Shown here piece after piece: positions 16,072 to 22,747 of a stretch of DNA of 22,747 bases. The notes below the pieces were generated by a model that made no database searches, was not told the DNA's origin, and saw only the letters and a program-made list of their open reading frames with translations. The stretch is taken from the NCBI GenBank assembly GCA_045657665.1, contig JAZOTN010000017.1:1-22747 (forward strand), given 5' to 3'. Position numbers and translations under genes: made by a program. Within the stretch, counting starts at the first letter, position 1. Every line of letters begins with the position of its first letter. The DNA comes from RUG12461 sp045657665. Lineage in GTDB: Bacteria > Bacillota > Clostridia > Lachnospirales > Lachnospiraceae.

Positions 16072-16103
16072 AGCAGCATGTTTGTAGATAAAGGCGAACA
16101 CCT

Positions 16104-16547
16104 ATGGCCAAATTCAACTACCGTATGCAAAGCATCCTCGATCTCAAGATCAAACTTGAGGATCAGGAAAAAACCAATTTCGGACTTGCGAATATGCGCC
16201 TTCAGGAGGAAGAGGAGAAGCTTCGCGCACTGGCGCTCAGGAGAGCAGGCTATGAGAAGGAAGGCCGGGAGATGCGTTCTGGCGGAACGCTTGACCCCAG
16301 GGACCTCGAAACAAATCGCAAGGCAGTCGAAGCAATGAAGGTCATGATCCGCGCGCAGATGCTGGAGGTCCGCCGTGCGGAAAAGGATGTGGAGGCCGCA
16401 AGACGACGCCTCCAGGATGCGATGCAGGAACGCAAGATCCACGAAAAGCTCCGCGAAAACGCATTTGAGGTCTTTAAGGAAGAACTGGAAGCTGACGAAA
16501 AGAAGCAGATTGATGAACTTGTCAGTTATACATACAGTACGAAGTAA
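16104..16547 (+). CDS. fliJ: Flagellar export protein FliJ
   Basis: FliJ is a coiled-coil protein that sits in the FliI hexamer like the F1 gamma stalk and engages FlhA to energise export. The 147-aa protein is almost entirely predicted coiled coil, beginning MAKFNYRMQSILDLKIKLED, a family-typical opening, and rich in Glu, Lys and Arg, with a long EEEEKLRALALRRAGYEKE heptad region. The start is ATG 16104 with AAGGCG 7 nt upstream. It lies 180 nt after fliI because of the intervening palindromic element, whereas in most Firmicutes fliI and fliJ are nearly adjacent. Confidence 0.92.
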   Translation: MAKFNYRMQSILDLKIKLEDQEKTNFGLANMRLQEEEEKLRALALRRAGYEKEGREMRSGGTLDPRDLETNRKAVEAMKVMIRAQMLEVRRAEKDVEAARRRLQDAMQERKIHEKLRENAFEVFKEELEADEKKQIDELVSYTYSTK

Positions 16548-16562
16548 TATGAGGGAAAAACC

Positions 16563-17435
16563 ATGGCAGATGACGAACTGGAACAGGAACAGGCACCCGC
16601 GCCGGATCCGAAGGAAGAGAAAGCCCGTTTAAAGGCTGAAAAGAAAGCCGCGAAAAAAAACAAAAAAAGGAAGAAGGGCGGCGAAGGTGAAGAAGACGAA
16701 GAACGGGAAACCGTCGGCAGTAAGATAGCGGTTTTTTTTGTTACGCTCCTTATCATCGCGATCTGGGTCGCGATCTTTGCGCTTCTGATCCGGGCGGACG
16801 TTGGAGGCTTCGGCTCGTCAGTCATGCGGCCGGTGCTGAAGAACGTGCCGATCTTAAACAAGATCCTTCCACCGGATCCGAATGCGGAAGAGAACGGGGG
16901 GACGGCGACAGAGGATGCCCAGTACCGTTATGCTTCCATGGACGAAGCTGTCGCCTATATCAAGGAGCTGGAGCTTCAGCTTGCGGAAGCAAATACCAGC
17001 AATGAAGAGGAGGCGGCAAAGCTCGCGACACTGGAAGCGGAGTCCGCGAAACTTCAATCTCTCGAGCAGGAAATGGCATCTTTTGAAAAAGAAAAAGAAA
17101 ATTTTTATGAAGAGGTTGTTTTTTCCGACGAAGCACCCGATATAAATGAATATATAAAGTATTATCAGAGTATTGACCCTGAAAATGCTGAGGTGCTTTA
17201 CCAGGAAGCAGTGAGACGTCAGGCAAAATCACAGCAGATGAAGGACTACGTGATGAAGTACTCCTCCATGAGCGCGAAAAGCGCGGCGGCGATCTTCGAT
17301 GCGATGACGGATAACCTGGGACTCGTAGCCGAGATTCTCACAAACATGGATAACGACTCGGCGGGAGCGATCCTCGGAAAGATGAACGCGGATACAGCCG
17401 CAAAGGTCACCGAGATCATGCATCCGACAAAATAA
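16563..17435 (+). CDS. MotE/YlxF-like flagellar membrane protein
   Basis: A 290-aa protein at the position occupied by ylxF in the Bacillus fla/che operon. It has a cytoplasmic, very charged N-terminus (Lys-rich 20-40, then Glu-rich), a single transmembrane helix at about 52-76 (VGSKIAVFFVTLLIIAIWV), an extracytoplasmic linker, a coiled coil (about 125-180) and a C-terminal MgtE_N-like domain (about 225-290) with YSSMSAKSAAAIFDAM and MDNDSAGAILGKMNADTAAK. MotE in other bacteria is a chaperone for the stator or motor; that role is inferred from the architecture only. The start is ATG 16563 after GAGGG. It ends 81 nt before fliK. Confidence 0.85.
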   Translation: MADDELEQEQAPAPDPKEEKARLKAEKKAAKKNKKRKKGGEGEEDEERETVGSKIAVFFVTLLIIAIWVAIFALLIRADVGGFGSSVMRPVLKNVPILNKILPPDPNAEENGGTATEDAQYRYASMDEAVAYIKELELQLAEANTSNEEEAAKLATLEAESAKLQSLEQEMASFEKEKENFYEEVVFSDEAPDINEYIKYYQSIDPENAEVLYQEAVRRQAKSQQMKDYVMKYSSMSAKSAAAIFDAMTDNLGLVAEILTNMDNDSAGAILGKMNADTAAKVTEIMHPTK

Positions 17436-17516
17436 CGGCCTTTCGGGGAAACCCAAAGACATAAAGGAAAAACAACAAGAGACAGCTGATGGATCAGCAG
17501 AAAGGAGGAGAAACGT
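17436..17516 (+). promoter_or_regulatory. Structured fliK leader with an AUGGAU hairpin loop
   Basis: After the stop codon comes GGCCTTTCGGGGAAACCC followed by AAAGA. Then a hairpin GCTG-ATGGAT-CAGC (17485-17498) presents GGA in a hexaloop of the form ANGGAN, the preferred CsrA/RsmA ligand. The ribosome site AAAGGAGGAG (17501-17510) starts 2 nt later and carries another GGA. The leader upstream of flgE has the same plan. Confidence 0.55.
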
Positions 17517-19085
17517 TTGACAAGTAAGATGGTATCAGGCATTGGCCCGTCAATACAAAATGGAATGATGGGCACCGGAAAGGATACCAAGGTTTCAGAA
17601 GAAAAGGATATTTCCTTCCAGAATCTTCTTTCAAACCCGAAACCGTCCGCAGATCAGGCTTCCGTAAAGGATGCAGGAGTCAAAGCGACAGAGAAGAAAG
17701 ATCTGAACGCTGCGCAGGACAATTCCTACGACGGAACGCAAAAGCGCCAGGCAGTTAAGATCGAGGATGCGACGAAGCAAAAAGAGCTGACGCCGGAGGA
17801 AAAGGCAACAGCGGAAAAAGCAGTCGGCGGGTTTGAAGAAAAGGTTACGGAAGTGCTTGCGGAGGAACTTGACGTCACGGAGGACGAAATCGCTGCAGCG
17901 ATGGAAACACTGGGGCTCACGTTCCTTGATCTTGTGCAACCGGATCAGCTGGCGCAGCTGGTTGGTGAACTCACCGGCACGGAAGAGGCGGTGGATCTTC
18001 TGACAAACCAAAACCTGAACGGAATCATGGCTCAGGTATCCGAACTTGCAACGAATCTCACGGAAGAGGCCGGAATCCCGATCGAAGAGCTTACCGCACT
18101 GGGGATGACGGAAACGGACAATGACGAAGTGATCATGACAACAGAAGAGGTACTGCCGGAGACAGAGGACTTTTCGAAGGTCATGAATGCGGTAAGCGAA
18201 GAAGCTGCTCCCGTTAAGGAAGAGGCTACCGAGGCAAAAGAGAATGGACCGGTAGTGGAGAAGGCGGCGGAAACAAAGCCTGTTGATTCCACGGAGAGGG
18301 TTCAGGATGTACCGGATGAAAACGAGGGAAGACCGATCGAATCCGACATCATCCGCACCGGAGACATCGAAACGGAAGCGAAGGATACAAGCGGAAACAC
18401 CGGCGGCAATGGAGAGAACGATCTTTCTTCCGAAGCAGAACGTACCTTTACGGAAAGACGTGATGCAGTGGACAAGGAAGATACAAAAGGAACCGAGTTC
18501 CACGAAGCAAGCCACGCGGCAAATACCCCGCAGCATGTGGAGAATCAGCAGGTAGCAGCTCCTGAAGCGATGGAACAGCCGGAAGCAGCAAGACCGCTGG
18601 TGGATCCGAGAGATCTCATGGAACAGTTCGCAGAGTTCGCAAGAACAAGCATCACGGAAAATACCTCCGAGATCGAGATGCGGCTGAATCCGGAAAACCT
18701 CGGCAGACTTCTGATCCACGTGACGGAACAGGAAGGAACCGTAAGGGCATCCATCCAGACGCAGAACGTTGAAGTCAAGGAAGCGCTGGAATCCCAGCTG
18801 GCAGTACTTCGAACCACTCTCGAGGGACAGGGAATGAAGGTGACAGAGGTCGAAGTCACAGTGGCGTCCCACGAGTTTGAAGAGAATCTGGAGAAGGGCA
18901 ATGCAAACACACCGGATCAGGAGCATGGCGAAGCGGGAGAGCGTGAGAGGGAGACGGAAGGCGGCAGACGGAGAAACATCAATATGAATGATCTCAGCAG
19001 ACTTCAGGGTCTCATGACCGAGGAAGAAGAGCTCGCGGCAAAGATCATGCGGGACAACGGAAACTCGGTGGATTACACAGCATAA
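17517..19085 (+). CDS. fliK: Flagellar hook-length control protein FliK
   Basis: FliK is an exported molecular ruler that measures the hook and switches export specificity from hook to filament. The start is TTG 17517, 6 nt after a very strong AAAGGAGGAG; no better ATG lies near. The 522-aa protein has a poorly conserved, Glu/Thr/Ala-rich acidic ruler region (about 1-370) and a C-terminal Flg_hook domain (about 375-460) with EIEMRLNPENLGRLLIHV and the following EVKEALESQLAVLRTTLEGQG. The last 60 residues are charged and disordered. Low complexity and acidity are normal for FliK. Confidence 0.92.
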   Translation: MTSKMVSGIGPSIQNGMMGTGKDTKVSEEKDISFQNLLSNPKPSADQASVKDAGVKATEKKDLNAAQDNSYDGTQKRQAVKIEDATKQKELTPEEKATAEKAVGGFEEKVTEVLAEELDVTEDEIAAAMETLGLTFLDLVQPDQLAQLVGELTGTEEAVDLLTNQNLNGIMAQVSELATNLTEEAGIPIEELTALGMTETDNDEVIMTTEEVLPETEDFSKVMNAVSEEAAPVKEEATEAKENGPVVEKAAETKPVDSTERVQDVPDENEGRPIESDIIRTGDIETEAKDTSGNTGGNGENDLSSEAERTFTERRDAVDKEDTKGTEFHEASHAANTPQHVENQQVAAPEAMEQPEAARPLVDPRDLMEQFAEFARTSITENTSEIEMRLNPENLGRLLIHVTEQEGTVRASIQTQNVEVKEALESQLAVLRTTLEGQGMKVTEVEVTVASHEFEENLEKGNANTPDQEHGEAGERERETEGGRRRNINMNDLSRLQGLMTEEEELAAKIMRDNGNSVDYTA

Positions 19086-19106
19086 ACTAAGAAAAGGAGG
19101 AACGAT

Positions 19107-19856
19107 ATGGCAGTAGATATGAGCAGCATGCTGACACAGTCCATTACCAACGGAAAGCTGGACGACACATCGGCATCCGCGAATTCTCTTTCTTCGGAAA
19201 CCAATAAGACCGGTGAGAAGAACCTTGGCAAGATGGATTTTATAAATCTTCTGGTTGCGGAAATGCAGTATCAGGATCCGCTGGAACCGTCCAGCAATAC
19301 GGATTATGTGGCACAGATGGCACAGTTCTCGCAGGTGGATGCGCTGAGTGCTATGCAGCAGAGCATGAAGAATATGCAGGCAAGCGGTCTCGTCGGACAG
19401 ACAGTAGTCCTCAACGTTACGAACCAGACCACCGGAGCAACCACAGAGGTGACCGGAGTCGTCGATTTCGTACAGTATGAGGGAAGCAAAACCTATCTTT
19501 CCGTAAACGGCGCGCTTTACAACATGGATGATCTGGTAACGGTCATCAACAGCGACTTCTATGAAGCAAACGAGCTTTCCGAGGAGTTGACGGCACTCAT
19601 CAATGAACTTCCGGATGCCAGCAAAATCTCTCTTGCGAACTATGACGAAGTCAACAAAGCAGTGATCGTTCGCGATGCAATGACGGCATACCAGAAAGGC
19701 TTTATGGATCCGGCAACGCTTTCAAGGCTTTCCGAGATCCAGACAGAGATGGAGCGGCTCATTGACGCGGAAGCAGCGCGGCAGAAAGAAGAAGCGGAGA
19801 AGCAGACGGCATCCACGGGAACAGAAGACACTGACGAAGTGGAGACGGACGAATGA
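19107..19856 (+). CDS. flgD: Flagellar hook capping protein FlgD
   Basis: FlgD caps the growing hook and directs FlgE assembly. The 249-aa protein has the conserved N-terminal FlgD segment (FINLLVAEMQYQDPLEPSSN and YVAQMAQFSQVDALSAMQQS, about 45-93), then ASGLVGQTVVLNV and a small beta domain to about residue 150 ending in LYNMDDLVTV. About 95 further residues are helical and end in an acidic, Glu/Ala-rich tail. This C-terminal extension is longer than the roughly 140-aa Bacillus protein. The start is ATG 19107 with AAAGGAGG 7 nt upstream. The stop overlaps the next start (ATGA). Confidence 0.95.
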   Translation: MAVDMSSMLTQSITNGKLDDTSASANSLSSETNKTGEKNLGKMDFINLLVAEMQYQDPLEPSSNTDYVAQMAQFSQVDALSAMQQSMKNMQASGLVGQTVVLNVTNQTTGATTEVTGVVDFVQYEGSKTYLSVNGALYNMDDLVTVINSDFYEANELSEELTALINELPDASKISLANYDEVNKAVIVRDAMTAYQKGFMDPATLSRLSEIQTEMERLIDAEAARQKEEAEKQTASTGTEDTDEVETDE

Positions 19857-20242
19857 TAGCCGCATCGATACATCCCTCGATTGAGGAGATGCAGGATCAG
19901 CTCCGGAGCAGAAAGTTTTCCGGCAGCGCTTTTCAAAATGACGCGATTTCCTTTCAGTCAATCCTTTCGGGGAAGCAGGCGGAAACGGAAAGTCTGAAAT
20001 TTTCGAAACACGCGAGTGAAAGGCTGGATAACCGATCGATCGACCTGACGGTCGAGATCGCGGATCGCCTTTCGGAGGGAGCGAAGAGAGCAGAGGAAAA
20101 AGGAATAAAGGATTCCCTCGTTGTCGTCGATTCCTACGCGTTTATCGTAAACATTCCGAGCCATACGGTTGTCACCGCTATGGACAAGAACGAAACAGAA
20201 GATCACACCTTTACCAACATTGACGGCGCAGTCATCGCATAG
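19853..20242 (+). CDS. Flagellar operon protein, PF12611/TIGR02530-like
   Basis: A 129-aa soluble protein of the type found between flgD and flgE in clostridial flagellar operons. Function is unknown. A variable N-terminal 45 residues precede a compact conserved domain with LKFSKHASERLDNRSIDLT at about 48-66 and then VVVDSYAFIVNIPSHTVVTA, ending DHTFTNIDGAVIA. The KFSxHAxxRLxxR pattern is the recognisable mark. The start is ATG 19853, overlapping the flgD stop by 4 nt, so translation is probably coupled. The position suggests a role in hook assembly; this is inference. Confidence 0.85.
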   Translation: MIAASIHPSIEEMQDQLRSRKFSGSAFQNDAISFQSILSGKQAETESLKFSKHASERLDNRSIDLTVEIADRLSEGAKRAEEKGIKDSLVVVDSYAFIVNIPSHTVVTAMDKNETEDHTFTNIDGAVIA

Positions 20243-20334
20243 ACCGGACCTTCGGGAGGCCTAAAGAAAGCTCGACCGACAGAGAGCTTTCAGGAAAGCG
20301 AAGGCGCCATACCTTTCAAGGAGGGCTTTGCCTT
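20243..20334 (+). promoter_or_regulatory. Structured flgE leader with alternative hairpins near the ribosome site
   Basis: The 92-nt gap holds GGACC-TTCGGG-AGGCC with following AAAGA. It also holds two mutually exclusive hairpins: GAAAGCTC (20266-20273) with GAGCTTTC (20284-20291), or GCTTTC (20286-20291) with GAAAGC (20294-20299), the latter placing AGGA near the apex. The ribosome site AAGGAGG (20318-20324) lies inside a further possible stem AAGGC (20301-20305)/GCCTT (20330-20334). No promoter is seen. The plan resembles the fliK leader. Confidence 0.55.
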
Positions 20335-22362
20335 ATGATGAGATCACTTTACTCGGCAGTTGCCGGGCTTAAGAACCACCAGACCAAGATGGACGTTATC
20401 GGTAACAACATCTCTAACGTTAACACCGTAGCGTTCAAATCATCCAGCGTTACCTTCAGCGATATTATTTATCAGACCATTTCCGGAGCATCCGGCGCAA
20501 ATGCAAACCTCGGCGGTGTGAACGCGAAGCAGATCGGTCTTGGTATGAGTACGGCTGCAACATCTATGGCGATCACCAACTCCGGTTCCGCACAGACCAC
20601 CGGAAAGCCATTCGACCTTCGTATCAACGACGCGGGAAATACAACGAACTTCTTTATTGTAGATAACGGAACGGAAAATGTCTATACCAGAGACGGCTGC
20701 TTCTATATTGACGGCGCGGGAACGCTCTGTATGGATTCCACTGGTTATCGTGTTATGGGATGGCCAGTGAATGAGGAAACCGGAGATATCACGCAGGGCG
20801 AGCTGGTTCCCATGACCATCATGGAGACCAAGAATCTGACCAGCGCTCCGGAAGCAACGGAAGCGGCTTACGCAGCAGGTATTATCGATAAGGATACACC
20901 GGATCTGAACAGCTCTGCCGGCTATACGATGGAGCTCAGCATCTACGATGACCGCGGTTATCCGTACAGCTGCCGGTTTACCGTAAAAAACAAAGGTGAT
21001 AACGATGACGGAAACTATACGATCCGACTTTCTCAGATCCTGGATCAGAATGGTGTAGATATTCTGGCGAAAACCATTGCAGAATCGGCCGGAAAGATTA
21101 CACTCGCGCAGATTTTCGGAAAACCGTCGACACCAGTATCGTACGAGCTTGGAGCCGGGATCCCTTATCAGAAGGAGGGGAATCTGAACGATGTTCTGCA
21201 AGCCGGCAATACTTATGCTACGGCTTCTTCCATACCGGGTCATGAAGATATATACGATATTGTCGGTAAAATCGAACACGGCGGAAATAGCTACTATTTT
21301 ACATCGGATGGCACCTTATACGATGCGACCGGTCTTACGCCTCCGGCTGATCATACCGATTGGGACGATTTGATTGATATGGATCCGGATTTCGCAACTG
21401 CTCCAAGCAAGGGGATTTCCATTACAGCTACGGGAAAGTTTGAGATCACTCAGGTAAAGAATGAGAACCCGGACAGCTCGCTAAAATCAGGCTGGTATTT
21501 TGTGAATAAGGACGATGCAACCTATCCGGTTTATTATGGATTTGGTGAGGCAAGGCAGAAATACATTGCGCCGCAGACAATTCCTGATACGGATTGGGCA
21601 GGCTACTTTGTCAATCCAACAACAAACAGCCTCTATATGGTTACGACGGAAGGAAAAACCTACGTATTAAATGATGCCGGTGATGCCTACAAAGAGTCTT
21701 CGGCTACGCTGGATCTGATGATCAAGGATTTTGATACGGATACGACAAGTATTTCGATTGATTCGAACAAATTAAGAGCCAGCTATACGCAATATGATAT
21801 GACATTCTCCACGGCAGACGGATCTTTGACAGGTATCGGAGAGGACAGCGCAAAGGCAATCCTGATCGCGTCCAAACTGGGAGATAATTTCAAGAATGTC
21901 TCCATTGATTTCTCGGCTCTGAAGAACGTTAATAACGGCAAGAAATCCACGGCCAATTTCGATACCGGAGTTTCTTCCACGGATACTACCGGCATGGGCA
22001 AGAAGCTTGGAAATCTGACCGGTGTGGCGGTACAGAACGATGGCCGGATCTACGGCTCCTACGATAACGGTAATACCGTACTTCTCGGACAGATCGCATC
22101 CGCGCACTTCGCAAATGCATCCGGTCTTCAGAAGATCGGCGAAAGCTGCTATAATACGACCCTGAACTCCGGTGAAGCAGTCATCTCTGATATCAGTGCC
22201 GATGGTTCTTCAATGACCTCCGGCGAGATCGAGATGAGTAACGTTGACCTCTCCGCAGAGTTCACGGACATGATCACAACCCAGCGTGGTTTCCAGGCCA
22301 ACAGCCGCGTGATCACCACTTCGGATACGCTCCTTGAGGAGCTCATCAATCTGAAGAGATAA
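20335..22362 (+). CDS. flgE: Flagellar hook protein FlgE, enlarged central domain
   Basis: FlgE subunits polymerise into the hook, the flexible joint between rod and filament. The 675-aa protein begins MMRSLYSAVAGLKNHQ, with the rod/hook motif DVIGNNISNVNTVAFKSSS and the C-terminal axial helix (NVDLSAEFTDMITTQRGFQA, ending LLEELINLKR). It is much longer than the approximately 400-aa Salmonella FlgE. The extra length is in the central surface domain. A Tyr/Asp/Thr-rich insert at about 275-455 looks more AT-rich by eye than the flanks and contains loosely repeated YFVN/DW segments. The start is ATG 20335 (a second ATG follows), with AAGGAGG 10 nt upstream. It ends the transcription unit before a terminator. 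Confidence 0.96.
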   Translation: MMRSLYSAVAGLKNHQTKMDVIGNNISNVNTVAFKSSSVTFSDIIYQTISGASGANANLGGVNAKQIGLGMSTAATSMAITNSGSAQTTGKPFDLRINDAGNTTNFFIVDNGTENVYTRDGCFYIDGAGTLCMDSTGYRVMGWPVNEETGDITQGELVPMTIMETKNLTSAPEATEAAYAAGIIDKDTPDLNSSAGYTMELSIYDDRGYPYSCRFTVKNKGDNDDGNYTIRLSQILDQNGVDILAKTIAESAGKITLAQIFGKPSTPVSYELGAGIPYQKEGNLNDVLQAGNTYATASSIPGHEDIYDIVGKIEHGGNSYYFTSDGTLYDATGLTPPADHTDWDDLIDMDPDFATAPSKGISITATGKFEITQVKNENPDSSLKSGWYFVNKDDATYPVYYGFGEARQKYIAPQTIPDTDWAGYFVNPTTNSLYMVTTEGKTYVLNDAGDAYKESSATLDLMIKDFDTDTTSISIDSNKLRASYTQYDMTFSTADGSLTGIGEDSAKAILIASKLGDNFKNVSIDFSALKNVNNGKKSTANFDTGVSSTDTTGMGKKLGNLTGVAVQNDGRIYGSYDNGNTVLLGQIASAHFANASGLQKIGESCYNTTLNSGEAVISDISADGSSMTSGEIEMSNVDLSAEFTDMITTQRGFQANSRVITTSDTLLEELINLKR

Positions 22363-22387
22363 TCTTCAACATATCATCTATAGCATC

Positions 22388-22418
22388 AAGAGGGACTGCA
22401 ACGCAGCCCCTCTTTTTT
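22388..22418 (+). terminator. Intrinsic terminator after flgE
   Basis: A 12-bp stem (22388-22399 with 22403-22414) containing one A-C mismatch and an AAC loop, followed by TTTTTT (22413-22418). It ends the flgE transcript. The group II intron begins on the very next base. Confidence 0.85.
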
Positions 22419-22747
22419 GTGTTTGCCCAGCATGGGCGTCTTCTAACGGGTGAAAGTCCCGAGTGCGCGTAGGCAACGACGAAGCATATAGCCGAACAGC
22501 AAGGGTGCCCGTTGTGAAGCGGGATCTGAAAGAAGCTGTAAGCAAACCTCTGGCCTGACGGACAGGAACCGCATACAAGGCTCGGAAATACGGATAAGGT
22601 GGCATAAAACACTAAAGTCCAAAAGGTTGCTGGAAGTACGAGTAAATGCGGCAGGTACATGGAGGGAAAGAACACGCACCTTAACTGGGGAGGTCTCACA
22701 GACGGTCTCATTAGCCGCAGTAACAACGAACTGTGAGAAGTCAGCAG
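22419..22747 (+). mobile_element. Group II intron, class IIC-like, 5' part (continues beyond window)
   Basis: The sequence starts GTGTTTGCCCAGCATGGGC, close to the GUGUGCCC...GGGU start of IIC introns such as O.i.I1. It continues through domain I landmarks: GGGTGAAAGTCCCGA (22449-22463), CAGCAAGGGTG, GGATCTGAAAGAAGC, GCAAACCTCTGGCCTGA, CTAAAGTCC, TTAACTGGGGAGGTCTCACAG and GAGAAGTCAGCAG at the edge. These are ribozyme domains; the reverse transcriptase/maturase ORF expected in domain IV lies past the window end. Insertion immediately after a terminator hairpin and U-tract is the known habit of class IIC introns. It is in the same orientation as the flagellar genes. Confidence 0.93.

Noticed and set aside
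17436..17516. c-di-GMP (GEMM-type) riboswitch before fliK
   Set aside because: The short TTCGGG...AAAGA block is suggestive but the conserved GEMM core and tetraloop-receptor elements are not seen.
17631..18926. 431-codon open frame on the minus strand
   Set aside because: It lies wholly antisense to fliK, is Cys/Arg/Leu-rich without any family motif, and arises from the codon bias of the + gene.

Overview
The window looks like chromosomal DNA from a motile, low-GC-lineage Gram-positive anaerobe, most probably a Lachnospiraceae-type Clostridia (Roseburia/Butyrivibrio-like). The evidence is the codY to flgB gene order, strong AGGAGG-type ribosome sites, sigma-A promoters, a DUF5662-like gene, and flagellar protein styles such as the MotE/YlxF-like protein and the PF12611-type protein. 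All recognisable genes lie on the + strand. Identification is from sequence reading alone; no database search was run.

Layout. (1) 1-3742: an extended -10 promoter drives a GlgX-like GH13 protein whose catalytic residues all appear replaced, a DUF5662-like protein that overlaps it by 4 nt, and trpS, followed by a terminator. (2) 3854-8580: yifB/comM, dprA and topA, tightly packed as a DNA-processing operon. (3) 8642-9474: codY with its own promoter and a strong terminator. (4) 9515-9730: a non-coding run of consecutive hairpins. (5) 9774-22362: a flagellar basal-body, export and hook operon in the order flgB-flgC-fliE-fliF-fliG-fliH-fliI-fliJ-motE-like-fliK-flgD-PF12611-type-flgE, closed by a terminator. 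(6) 22419-end: the 5' part of a group II intron (class IIC-like) inserted exactly after the flgE terminator. It runs off the window before its reverse transcriptase ORF.

How it works together. The flagellar genes build outward: FlgB/FlgC (rod), FliE (MS ring-rod junction), FliF (MS ring), FliG (rotor), FliH/FliI/FliJ (export ATPase complex), FliK (hook length control), FlgD (hook cap) and FlgE (hook). CodY, a GTP and branched-chain-amino-acid sensor, sits immediately upstream as in Bacillus, so nutritional control of motility is plausible. The ancestral Bacillus order topA-trmFO-xerC-hslVU-codY-flgB is kept here without the four middle genes.

Most interesting non-coding signals: a fully paired four-way-junction element between fliI and fliJ (15935-16071); the hairpin chain between codY and flgB; a terminator-like hairpin between fliE and fliF; and two matching leaders before fliK and flgE, each with a short hairpin presenting GGA near its apex just upstream of the Shine-Dalgarno (CsrA-like). 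Together they suggest RNA-level tuning of gene dosage within one long operon.
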